From Caprella mutica (lineage: Eukaryota; Arthropoda; Malacostraca; Amphipoda; Caprellidae), in assembly GCA_947561585.1 (NCBI GenBank), contig CANNZV010001613.1, forward strand, positions 168,932 through 232,931: a DNA stretch of 64,000 nt, written 5' to 3'. The translations under genes and the position numbers were made by a program. This document shows, in pieces, positions 1 to 10,642 of the stretch. The notes beneath the pieces are model-generated. The model was given only the letters and a program-made list of their open reading frames with translations. It had not been told where the DNA came from and did no database searches. Within the stretch, counting starts at the first letter, position 1; each line of letters begins with the position of its first letter.

Positions 1-1795
1 TCCCTTATGTTGAGAAATTCTCACCTTTAACTGCATCATGGTCTCACCAATGTAAGTGGACTGGCACTGTCCACATGAGTATCTATAAATGAGACCAGAT
101 GACAGTAAAGGTGGGATTTTATCTTTATAAGGGAAAAATGAACCAATAGTGGTTTCATTTTTGAAAACAAAATTTAGTTTAATTTGGGGGTAAAATTTGT
201 TAAGTAATGAGTTAAGTTCTTGTTTACATTTAATGCTTGAATCACCCAAATAAGGAAGGGATACGAAAATGTCAAATTTAGGAACAGTTAATTTAGGTTT
301 AAGTGGAGTATGAACTGAATTTAAGAATTTAGAGACAAAATTATCAAATAAATTTTGAGGATAACGATTACCAGAGAAAAAATTACGCAAGTGTGATAAT
401 TCGGCATCAAAATCTATATAATTCGAGCAAATCGCATACGCTCTATGAACAAGACAAGTAATTAAATTAACTTTGTAATATGTCGGTATGAAAGAATCAA
501 ATCTTAATCCCAATCCTGTGAATGTCTTTTTACGATAAACTTTAGTGGTAAAACTATTATCAATACGATTAATGTCTACATCTAAAAAATTTAGGCAGTT
601 ATTTTTCTCCATGTCCAAAGTGAATTTAATATTAGAATGCTTCGTGTTCAAATAGTTATGAAATAGATTAATATGAGAATGATCAGAAAACAGTAGGAAG
701 ATATCATCTACATATCTACGATAAAATTTAGGTTTAAATTCTAAGGGGCAATCATCTAGCCAACGTTGTTCATGAAAACATAAAAAGACATTCGCAAGAG
801 TGGGACCAAGCGGATTTCCCATACCTACACCATCAAATTGGGAAAATAACTTACCATTGAAAAGGAAGAGGACATTCTTAACAGCAAGCTCAAGTATCTG
901 CTTGAAGAAACATGAAGATAAACTGGGAGACAACAGTGGGTCCGAGTAGAGAGACGAAGTAGCAATTTCGATGGTTTCATCCAAAGGTATATTGGTGAAC
1001 AAAGATTTGATGTCGAAACTAGCCATGCATAATGAGTTTGAATTCCTGATTTTAGTAATTTCTTGAACAAAAGAGAATGAGTCCTGAACCGTATATTGAT
1101 TGGTGGTGATGGGTTTTAGGAGTAGCAATTTTGTATCCTGAAGTTCCTATAGCCGAAAGAATAGGTCGCAGTGGTGCCCCAATTTTGTGTACTTTTGGTA
1201 GTCCATAAAGTACTCCTGGTTTAGATCCTGAACAGTGCAAGTAATCATATTGTTCATTATTAATTTCTTTCTTGTTTTTTAATTTTGTAGCTAATCTGTT
1301 AATTTTGTCTTCTTGTTTAATTATTTCTTTAAACCAATCTTCTTGAACAATTTTAAATTTTGATCGATCTTCTAAAATACTATTCATCTTCTGGTTGTAG
1401 TCTGTCTTATCCAAAATTACAATACCATTTCCTTTGTCAGGTTTCAAAATGATAATTTGGTTATCCCGTCTCAAATTTTGTAGAGTTTCGTAGAACTTAT
1501 TATGTAGATAATTAAGTGAAGGTTTGTAGCCGTAAAAGTATTTGAAAGCAATCGATTTCAATCCACTCTTGATCATATTGAGACCGTCACCAGTTGAATC
1601 GAAAATAGGTAAATTTTTGAGCTTATAGCTTAGTTTTTCAAATGACAAAAACCAACTGTAATAATTGATTTTCTTGGGTGGCAGAGCAAATTTCAGTCCG
1701 TGGCAGAGGCAGTCAATCTCTTCTGAAGTTAAAATTTTGTTCGAATAATTAAAAATAAGTTTGTTGGATTCTAGTCTGTTGACTCTGTGGAGCAA
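1..1795 (-). pseudogene. Penelope-like retroelement, RT + GIY-YIG, cut by window edge
   Basis: Reverse transcriptase of the Penelope-like (PLE) class. Read on the minus strand, the N-terminal part (about 1795 to 1125) carries the PLE signature KPDKGNGIVILDK near 1425-1445, then GVLYGLPKVHK and APLRPILSAIGT. The rest (about 1120 to 1) is in a different frame and carries SFDIKSLFTNIP near 995-1030, the catalytic YVDD at 703-714, NFLDVDI near 580-600, and at the very edge LIYRYSCGQC...TYIGET, which matches the start of a GIY-YIG endonuclease domain. The two frames meet near 1120-1135, where a short stretch seems to be missing, so this copy carries one frameshift; no other break was seen. An in-frame stop at 1814-1816 lies just before the first readable codons, and no clear ATG start is visible. 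The C-terminus continues outside the window. The copy lies antisense in an intron of the RhoGEF gene. The family call is firm; activity is unlikely. Confidence 0.9.
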
Positions 1796-2326
1796 ACCTC
1801 TACCCCCTGGGTTTCATACTTGCTCAATGAACAAGCAAGTTCATTTAACTTAGCTATTTTGGGTTAATAACTTATTATTTTCTATGATTTTTCCTTTTTC
1901 TTTATTATTTGTGAATTAGTTAGGTGACTTTATTAATATAGGTATCCATAATACTTCTTATTTCTACTTAATTTGTTTAAAATTAGTCAAAATTAGGATA
2001 TTGATAATGAATATTGAATTATTCGAAAGCTCTAGAAAAATAAAAGGATGGAAACTTTTTTTGTCGTCTCACTCGCTCTTCACTTCATATATAACAAAAG
2101 AAACACTTATTGTATATCCTGGAGTCAAACTTAGTTATTTGACTAGAATTACCTTCATTTCGACTTAAATTCGAAGTGATGAGTGTTCCATTGGTGTCAT
2201 TTTGACGTCAAAGTCGCTAGTAGAAATAGGTTTGTCTCTTGGTAGATGTTGAATCTCTGAATTTACTTCAGTTACTTAAATCCTCCCATCGAATAAGTAT
2301 CAGGTGCTAATTCTTTTCCATTTCAG

Positions 2327-5300
2327 TTGGTGCAGTTGAGTGACGGTAAGAACGCTTCTACGGAACTAACATCCGCTCAAGAGATGGTGCAGTTCCAACT
2401 GAGACACGGTAACGACCTCCTAGCGATGGACAGCCTCAAAGACTGTGATGTGAGTTATATACTAAATACTTATAATATATCAAAAATTGGACAGTGCCAA
2501 ATTTTCTTGATTTACTTTTTTTTCGGACCGTAAAAGTAAAGGAAAGTTCAAAATCAGATTTGATTTCTAGATGAAATACCTAAACAGTGAAACTCCTGAG
2601 TTATGAAGTATTGGTTACTTCATAACTCAGAGCCACTTCATATCTCTGGTGCACTAGATAGTTTTCTATGAATAAAATCATAGAAAACTGAGAGATAACT
2701 ATGATGCAATTCTTGACGTATATCATTTTCTATAATTTAAACATAGAAAACGACTTCATAACTCAAGTGCATTTTATAATTTTACTGTACTGTTTTGCAC
2801 ATAATTCATCTTATAAATGTTGATTGCTTGAAAATGAATGTACCTTATTCTCAGGTTAACTTAAAAGAGCAAGGACAGTTACTTCGTCAGGCAGAGTTCA
2901 TAGTGTTCGAAGGAGGTAGAGCCAGAAAAACCATTCGACATGTGTTTCTTTTTGAAGAAATGGTGCTTTTTAGTAAGACCAAAAGGGATCCAGAAAAGAA
3001 GGTATTTTATCTAATGATAGTCTCAAAATGTTACCTAAATCTATCTTCATTGGTATAAACTAATCTCATTCCAGAATCTGGACATTTTCCAGTACTTTTA
3101 ATTCTATTGTCATCCTGTTCCAGAATCTGGACATTGTCCAGTAATTTTAATTTTATTTTCATCCTGTTCCAGAATCTGGACATTGTCCAGTACTTTTAAT
3201 TCTATTTTCATCCTGTTCCAGAATCTGGATATTTTCCAGTACTTTTAATTCTATTTTCATCCTGTTCCAGAATCTGGATATTTTCCAGTACTTTTAATTC
3301 TATTTTCATCCTGTTCCAGAATCTGGATATTTTCCAGTACTTTTAATTCTATTTTCATCCTGTTCCAGAATCTGGATATTTTCCAGTACTTTTAATTCTA
3401 TTTTCATCCTGTTCCAGAATCTGGACATTGTCCAGTACTTTTAATTCTATTTTCATCCTGTTCCAGAATCTGGACATTTTCCAGTAATTTTAATTCTATT
3501 TTCATCCTGTTCCAGAATCTGGACATTGTCCAGTACTTTTAATTCTATCTTCATCCTGTTCCAGAATCTGGATATTTTCCAGTACAAGCACAGCATGAAG
3601 ATGACTGACATAGGTCTGACGGAACAATTGGACCACTCCACCAAATTTGAGATTTGGTTCAGAAAGAGAAAACCTTCAGACACTTACGTGTTACAGGCCC
3701 CCAACCTGTCAGTCAAAGAGGCCTGGACTGAAGAGATTTCTAAACTACTGTGGAGACAGGCCCTCAGAAATAGAACCCTTAGGCTGCACGAGATGTCTTC
3801 CATGGGTGAGTGGCTGAGTGCTATTCAATACAGTGCCATGGGAGAATAAAATAAAAAAGGATAGTAAAATTTTACTCGGTTTTTCTTCGTTAGTCAACTC
3901 TTTGGTGAGTTTTGAAGTATTATGCCTCTTGTCATTAAAATGTTAATTTCTTCCTTTCAGGCATAGGCAACAAACCGTGTCTTGATATCAGACCCAGTGA
4001 AGATCAGATTAGCGACAGATCTGTGTCCTACAAACAAGGTGAGCATTTTTCAATCAATGTATTAAATAAAAACTTAATAGATTGATTTTAAATTATATTG
4101 TTGTGTTGATGCGTTAAAACAATAATTATAAGTCACTTGTTTGAATAGTCTTGAAGTTGTTAGATCCCGGAACAATTTGAAGCATCTTTGAACTTGTCCT
4201 AAACTTGTCAAAAACATGTTTGAACTTATACAAAACATGTTTGAACTTTTACAAAACATGTTTGGACTTGTTAGAACATGTCCAGAACTTTCCTGAACTT
4301 GTCCAGAACATGTTTGAACTTGTTCAGAACATGTTTGAACTGGTCAAAAACATGTTTGAACTTATACAAAACATGATTGAACTTGAGGGAGCATGACACA
4401 AATTGAAATAAGTTTTTACAAGTTGATAATAACATTACTAATTGTTTCCTTTATTACAGCTCATCAGCGACACCGTACAGACACTTCTGCTTACTCGCTA
4501 GAACCTTACCAATCATTGCCAGCTGCTACAGGAGGAGCCTCATCTCTAAGCTCTCCCATCGGGAGACCTTACTCCGTCATCTCCTCCTCCTCTTCTAACT
4601 CCTCCTCCAACTCTCACGCTCCTTCCTGCCAGATGGCGTCTCTGAACTTCGAATGTTCGGGCCACTCCTCACCGCGGCCTCTTCACCGCTCCGTGACGCG
4701 CACAAGTCACTGCAGTGCCGGTACGTACCTTCGTCCAGGGTCTAAACTCTGAGGTCTATTTCACACAGGGCATTTTCTTCAACAAAACAAAAAGGCAGCA
4801 TGAAAAATGCTCAATTCAAAACACATACGCTTATTCAGTCGTAGCGTTTTTCATGCACCATTTTCTTTGCTGCGGCATGAGAAAAACTCCCGTGTGACAG
4901 AAGCCTAAAGCCTGCTTAACACTGCATTATTTAATACCGCGGGGAAAAAAGCTCTTCTTATAATGTATCCAAAAAAAAATCGCATGAAATTTTTCCTTCA
5001 GCGATAAAAAAACGCAAGTGTGAATACATTTTAAGAAGCTTTTATTCCGCATGTCAAAAAACGCGAGTTTGAAGCGGGCCGTAGTGTGGGTAGATGCTTT
5101 ACCCTCTTTTTTCTAAATAATTAGATCTATACTTTAACAAAACTAATGATTTTCTATATTTTTAGTTGCCTTAATATATTCTAGATTTTCCAACTAAAAA
5201 CGATGATCTGTAGCCACATTATTCAGTGCTGATAGTTATTAATAATAATCATTATAAGTAATTAATATCTGGTCTATATTACTTGTAGTGGTGTCTAGCC

Positions 5301-7180
5301 CTCAAATAAATTTATTTTTAATTGATTAAAAATAAAACTTATTGTTTTTATATTAATTTATATAGTATAAAATTGAAGTGTTTTCTGCAATTCAAAATTT
5401 AAAAAAAATTGAAAATTGATTTTTTTTTTAATTTGAAAAATCTTAGTGAATATTCCAAACACTTCCTAACATTGAGACAATTTTTTCTGTTTCAGAGAGT
5501 GGAATAATGGTTGACATTTGCCCCTCTGAAGTGGAAGACTCCACTCGCATCTCCCCACAAAGTCACTCTAAAGTGGAACGCTCCAACTCCACCATCACGA
5601 GTGTCTCCACCGACTCCGCTATCTCCCACGACACCAAGAATGGAGACATCCACTCTTTTGGAGGCTACTCCTCTTACAAGAGTAACAACACAATGAAGAG
5701 GCTAATGAAGAGCATCTCCTCCGAGAGTGACGCAGTGTCTCTCCTCTCCTCCATTGGTTCCTCCAAAGACTCCTCCGATGGAGTTGAGAGAACCACTCCT
5801 AATGGCTCCGAGACTGGCAACTCCATCAAAATTCTCCTTACCACGGAGGTAAGTTCTACATTTCTTTAACCCTAATGAGTTTGACTATCAGAATGTACAG
5901 AAATGTTTGACTATGTGTTTACAAAACACATGTCTTATTTATAAACCTACGTATCTGTATTTTTTACAAGTTGGTTAGTACGCACTAAACTAATGTGTAC
6001 CAAATTTTAAGTAAATATATTGAACATATAGGGAGAAATAAAGACATAGGTTTAGAAGACATTGGCAACTGAAAGAGCAAAGCTGTGATTGGGTGGAGTA
6101 TGACCCAATCACAGCTCGTGCATGTGTGTGTACACTCCATGAAAACGTGGACTGATGTGTACTTAGAGGCTAACCAAACTGTATTTCTACGTTGCCACAC
6201 GTCACTACAGTAAAATTATGTTTCCTAATTTACGTAATTTATGCTGATTTACGACGACACGTAAATATCTTTTTACCTTTTGAATACAAAAATACATTTG
6301 GTATTTATGTAGGAACAAAGGCAAGAAAGGCTGGCTAAATTAAAGGAATGTTATGAAAGATAGAGAGTAGTTTAAAAAGGATGTACTTAGAAAACACACG
6401 TCAAACTCATTGAGGTTAAGATAGATTTTGATGCCTTAATTTTCTTTTTGGAATACTTGAACAAAATAGATTTTTTTTCTAATTTTTGAAAAAAATTTAA
6501 AGAAAAAATTGATATGAAGAGTTTGGTTCCAAAACGCTATAAATCCATTTTGATCAATTTGAGTTAAAATGTGTTTTCTTTACCAAGAAAGTACAAAGAT
6601 GAAAACCACTATTTTCTGTTTCAATCATTCACATAGCATATTGAGGTTATAATAACATAAACAATTCAAATCCACAATACCGACGAAATACAATATTGAT
6701 TTAGGTGGAAACTCATTTTTTTCAAAAGTTGCGTTTATCGCGTTTTGGAACCAAACTCTTCATATATAGCTACTATTCATTTTGAAAAAAAAAAAATTGT
6801 GAAAAACTTTTACTTTCTGAAAAAACTATTATTTTTGAAAAATTCTTATTTCTGAAAAATTCTTATTTCTGAAAAATTCTTATTTTTGAAGAAAACATAT
6901 TTTTGAAAAAACTTGTATTTGAAAAAAACTTATTTTTGAAAAAAAATTATTTTTTGAAAAAAAAAATATTTTTGAAAAAAAATTATTTTTGAAAAAAAAT
7001 TATTTTTGAAAAAAAATTATTTCTGAAAAAAAATTATTTTCGAAAAAAATTATTCTCGAAAAAAATTATTCTTGAAATTACTTATTTAAAAAAAATTAGT
7101 TTATGAAAAAAACATTATTATTTTTAAGTAGCTAGCTACTTTTTATAAAGATACATTTTTTTCTTTTTTTTCAGGTGTGA
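2327..7180 (+). CDS. puratrophin-1/PLEKHG4-like RhoGEF, C-terminal exons
   Basis: C-terminal part of a Rho guanine-nucleotide exchange factor of the puratrophin-1 (PLEKHG4) group. The catalytic DH domain should lie upstream of the window. Exons inferred from AG/GT sites and phase: 2327-2449, 2855-3001, 3565-3805, 3961-4038, 4460-4720, 5496-5848, 7175-7180 (402 codons plus stop). Exon 1 here ends the DH-PH linker (FQLRHGNDLLAMD). Exons 2-3 encode the PH domain (VNLKEQGQLLRQ, FLFEEMVLFSK, KHSMKMTDIGLTEQ, FEIWFRKRK, EAWTEEISKLLWRQA). Exon 4 gives GIGNKPCLDI, typical of this subfamily. Exons 5-6 are a low-complexity Ser/Thr-rich tail. The last coding exon supplies only Val and the stop (GTG TGA). 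PH domains of this type position the GEF at membranes; the tail function is unknown. The 3565 acceptor is preceded by a minisatellite built from its own junction. The region 1796-2326 is AT-rich intron in which I see nothing else. Confidence 0.92.
2585..2787. mobile_element. MITE, mariner-like TIRs (family I)
   Basis: About 200 bp with terminal inverted repeats that begin CAGTGAAACTCCTGAG and end ATTTTACTG, followed by TA. The inside carries inverted blocks with cttcataactcag and tttctatga. A longer copy lies at 54646-54908, where both ends are flanked by TA. Insertion at TA suggests mobilisation by a Tc1/mariner transposase. It sits in a RhoGEF intron. Confidence 0.7.
3066..3564 (+). repeat. 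49-bp minisatellite built on a 3' splice site
   Basis: About ten tandem 49-bp units fill the intron up to the exon at 3565. Each unit contains a pyrimidine-rich stretch, the acceptor sequence cctgttccag, the first 18-21 bp of the following exon (aatctggatattttccag, tac), then intron-like ttttaattctatttt. The true exon is the last unit, where the sequence continues as coding AAGCACAGC. Units differ at a few bases (gacattg/gatattt). Confidence 0.93.
4160..4395 (+). repeat. degenerate 20-22-bp tandem repeat in intron
   Basis: Roughly ten imperfect units around aacatgtttgaacttgt, in the intron between the exons ending 4038 and starting 4460. It does not touch either splice site. Open frames across it are by-products of the repeat. 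Confidence 0.8.
4749..5092. mobile_element. two adjacent MITE-like units (families P and Q)
   Basis: 4749-4905 runs from tttcacacagggcatttt to actcccgtgtgacag; 4910-5092 runs from ttaacactgcatt to gcgggccgtagtgtggg and is rich in aaaaacgc blocks. The same two types, also side by side but in the opposite order, occur at 39368-39582 (Q) and 39588-39697 (P). The inverted ends are imperfect. They lie in a RhoGEF intron. Element class not assigned. Confidence 0.5.
6513..6764. mobile_element. MITE with TATGAAGAGTTTGG ends
   Basis: About 250 bp bounded by inverted repeats of about 24 bp that start TATGAAGAGTTTGGTTCC and end GGAACCAAACTCTTCATA. The ends are compatible with insertion at TA. It sits in the last RhoGEF intron. 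No coding potential was seen. Confidence 0.7.
6785..7130 (+). repeat. A/T-rich 16-18-bp tandem repeat
   Basis: Degenerate units like ttatttttgaaaaaaaa fill the end of the intron just before the final coding exon at 7175. The polypyrimidine tract of that acceptor follows immediately, but the array unit does not contain the acceptor itself. Confidence 0.75.
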
Positions 7181-8240
7181 TGTTGCAAGTCTCGCTTCTC
7201 TTTTCTAAAGATGTTAATATTGACGATGTTCTACCAACCAAAAAACTGTTACTTCTTGTTATCGGACTGTAAATACTTTGAAAAATACTCAGCTACTTTC
7301 TACTCTCATTCTCAGTCATTTTAAAGTGTAAATACCACTGTACAGAATTAGAAATAGGTGACCATGATTATTTGTTAAGCTTTTTTGTTTTTGTTGATTA
7401 TTCTGAATAATTTTTATACATCATTTTCTATTATTATTTCTAATTCCTTTTCTAAAATGATTTTAGTCGATATTTGGTTCACAGAAATGTTATAGATTTG
7501 GAATATTTGAGACTAAAGAATTCACAGAATTCTTTAGTGAAATCATTTATCTTAGGGAAAATGATAGCCACTCTCTTTCTCTGACGTCATTCATATTAGT
7601 GAAAATGATGACCACTCTCTTCTATGTGACGTCATTCATATTAGTGAAAATGATAACCACTTTCTTCTCTGTAACGTTATTCATATTAGTGAAAATGATA
7701 ACCACTCTCTTCTCTGTGACGTCATTCATATTAGTGAAAATGATAACCACTTTCTTCACCCTGACGTCATTAATCTTAGGGAAAATGAAAACCACTCTCT
7801 TTCTCTGACTTCATTCATTTTAGTGAAAATGATAACCATTCTCTCTCTCTGACGTCATTCATTTTAGTGTAGCTAAATGATAACCACTCGCATTTCAATG
7901 AACCAACCTTTCTAAAACTTCTAATTTCATTTATATTTTATATTCATTTTATGTATGTAAATCTCAGTTGATGTGTTTTTGTTTATTTAAGGAAATAAGG
8001 TAGCAATTACTTCGTTCATTTTAATGGTGAAATTTAGCTCACCTACTTTGCATTTAGAAACACAAATCAAATCGGCGTGCCCATACTATAATAGCCTCTT
8101 TTAAATTATTAACGATTATTTATGTTATTAGTTTCATGTAGTTTATGTTTGCTCTGTACTCTTCATGATGACTGTCCTAAATCATTTTCATTTTGTACAC
8201 AATTTTTCTTATACTGTAATAAAATACTTTGAATACCTAT
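7181..8240 (+). terminator. RhoGEF 3' UTR with poly(A) signal at 8218-8223
   Basis: Starts right after the stop of the RhoGEF coding sequence. AATAAA at 8218-8223 is the first well-placed canonical poly(A) signal, giving a 3' UTR of about 1.05 kb. The real cleavage site cannot be fixed from sequence alone. The UTR contains a 45-bp minisatellite. Confidence 0.55.
7550..7880 (+). repeat. 45-bp minisatellite in a 3' UTR
   Basis: About seven units of 45 bp. Each holds a gtgaaaatgataaccact block and most hold tgacgtcattcat; the palindrome TGACGTCA is a CRE-like core. The open frame through it (15-residue repeat) is a result of the unit length being a multiple of three. Confidence 0.8.
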
Positions 8241-8544
8241 TGTTACTTTAATATTACCCTATAAAATAACTATTATTTTAGTACATCGATAATGTAGCAG
8301 ATGAGAATTGAATATCAAAATATCACCACTGTGCTTTATATAATATAGTAATTAATAGAAGTATTTTCCTTCAAGACTAATTTCTGCATAAGTGGAATCC
8401 GTCCTTTCTGAGACGTGGTTATATTTTACTTGAAATTTATTCCAGGTAACAACATCTAATTCACTAAAAGTCAATAAGAAAATAATTCACGTTTCTCTAA
8501 TCTGCCCGGACAAAATGAAGACACAGCTATGCTCTTACATTTAA

Positions 8545-9499
8545 TCCTTTCGCGCCGACTTTCTTTCTGAGTTTATTATGAGTGATAATTAGGTTTTTTA
8601 ATGATATTTAGTTACTTATGCTTTATTTTAATCTATTGATATAGTGTTTGTTTCAAAATTGTGATATGGGACATTATGTCCCGCCAAAAGTGTACATAAG
8701 TAACATTACAGACTGTTGGGACAATATGTCCCAATAGTATTTTACTCAGTTTAAATATAGCCAAAAATGACTTTTTGTAATACAACCAAACTAAGGATAA
8801 ATGAAATTGAAAACAGTGATAGAAATGAAACTTTACTGAAATAAAAATAGTTTCAAAATAACAAACTAGTGAAATATGACTGCATAATTGACGTTTTCTA
8901 ATTCTCTTCATTGCCGCGATATGCCTTCCACCTTTTGGTGATAGCAACGTCTAAATTTTATAACATATATTGTATATTCATATTGGTTTATGATGATATT
9001 TATAGCTGAACAGTGCAATATAGCACCACTATATCTATTCATTCCCTTGACAATAATACTGGTGGGATGTATTTATCCCAATATACATATATGGTTATTA
9101 CTTATTAATATACAAGTGGATATAAAAGGAAATTTAGAAATCTGGTAGGACACTATTTCCCGAAGTCCAATAATTATACCAAAGCAGTTTCAAATGTATA
9201 CTGGTAATGGGCAAACATAATTTAATAGTTATTTCACTATATGGATATCTACAAAAGTAGAAATTTGAGAAGATTACTTACATTTTAGGAGGAAATACAG
9301 CACATAACATCCTCTAAAGGCTATTTGTCATCAACTGAGCAGGCTTCTGATGATCCACTAAATTCTAAAGTAATTGTCAAGGCCTATCGCAACATCCTGT
9401 ACCGACTAAACATTTGTAGTGGTAATATTCCGGGACTTATTGTCCAATTGTATATGAATGTTATTAGTGGGACATATTACCCAATTTGGCGCGAAAGGG
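8545..9499. mobile_element. non-autonomous piggyBac-like element
   Basis: Ends are TCCTTTCGCGCC (8545-8556) and GGCGCGAAAGGG (9488-9499), which are inverted copies with one mismatch. They are flanked by TTAA (8541-8544) and TTAG (9500-9503), so the target duplication is the piggyBac-type TTAA with one decayed base. No transposase is recognisable in the 955 bp. The inside carries at least six imperfect palindromes of the form gggaca-N3-4-tgtccc, near 8668, 8718, 9064, 9148, 9432 and 9469. It lies between the RhoGEF poly(A) signal and XPO7 exon 1. Confidence 0.75.
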
Positions 9500-9899
9500 T
9501 TAGAACTAAAATACAGTGATAAAATAAAATGGCGACTCTGACCACACTTTGAAACATGGAAAAACCTACTTAAACGTAATCACTTTTAAATTGAATTTTT
9601 TCTTATCAATTACTAACTAGACATTGGTTAAATTGTATTTCCACTATTTTTTTTTTTTATTTGTTATTCATAGGAACTGCAATTTAGCAGTTAACTAGCA
9701 CTAGTTTAGGCTCCTAGGTAGCCTATTTTCAAGACCCTATTTTTTATAGATAAGTTAAAGAAATGAACAATAAAAACACACCTGAATTATATCTATATAA
9801 TCAACTTTAAGGTTCAATCGCCATTTCCGTTTTTCTTTTGCACGAAACCCCTATAAAATGACTTCAAACTTCTCAAAATTAATATGCAAATACGAGGAA

Positions 9900-10290
9900 T
9901 TATGAGCAGCTCGGTCACAAACAAGGAATGTGTTGTTGTGGTGACGTCATATTTTTGTGTCGTCTACTAGGTACTATACCCGTTTATGTTCCTGTACCCT
10001 GTGTTACTGTATCCTGGTTTAACCAATGTTTTCCTTCATTGGGCCAGTGCTGTTTGGCAACCGTTGGCCCAGTGTCGTTTTCATTGCATTGGCCCAGCGT
10101 GTAATAGCATTGGCGTGCCAATACCCGATCGTGCCTTTACTTTGCCAACGTTTATCGACGTAGGCCCGATAGTGCAATGTTATCAGGGTATTATGAGGCG
10201 CTTGGTCAAAAACAAAACTTGCAACATTATATTTTTGCGTCGCCTACTAGTTACCATACTTTTATGCTACTGTATCCTGATTAGTAGTCA
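9900..10290 (+). repeat. diverged direct duplication upstream of XPO7
   Basis: About 9901-10015 and 10193-10285 share the order tcggtcacaaacaa / atatttttgtgtcg / ctactaggtac / tactgtatcctg with substitutions. Between them are three ttggccca-type motifs. No gene is seen in the intergenic stretch 8240-10560 apart from this and the piggyBac-like element. Confidence 0.55.
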
Positions 10291-10642
10291 GAGAATCATA
10301 CATTTGCATGTGAACCAAGTTACAAACTATTTATTTACCATGATCATACCATAGCATGTGTCGTTATACATTTCTTTTAATTCGTTTAAATTTTCCGCCC
10401 AAGTAAGCGATGGAAAATTGTAAACAACTGAAGCCCAAATCTCAAAATATTTGTATCAATTAAATTCAGTTGATATGATTTTATGAAAGGATTTAATATC
10501 TAATATTTATTTTTAAAATTTAATGTTTTTATTATTATATTCATAGGATATTTTATTTGGTAACATTTGGATTTTCACAAAAGAATTGACGTGCTTTCGG
10601 CTTTGTCAAAACATTCGGAAGAAATTTAGAACTGACGCAAAA

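Noticed and set aside
4393..4897. Continuous frames running past the RhoGEF exon 5
   Set aside because: Upstream and downstream parts are intron: AG at 4458-4459 and GTACGT at 4721 fit the phase of the neighbouring exons.
8633..8947. Minus-strand 104-codon frame inside the piggyBac-like element
   Set aside because: No similarity to a known domain and biased toward Phe/Leu/Ile as expected from AT-rich DNA; overlaps the palindromes.
9986..10354. 122-codon plus-strand frame upstream of XPO7
   Set aside because: Lies on a direct duplication with no recognisable domain; the start is not in a convincing context.
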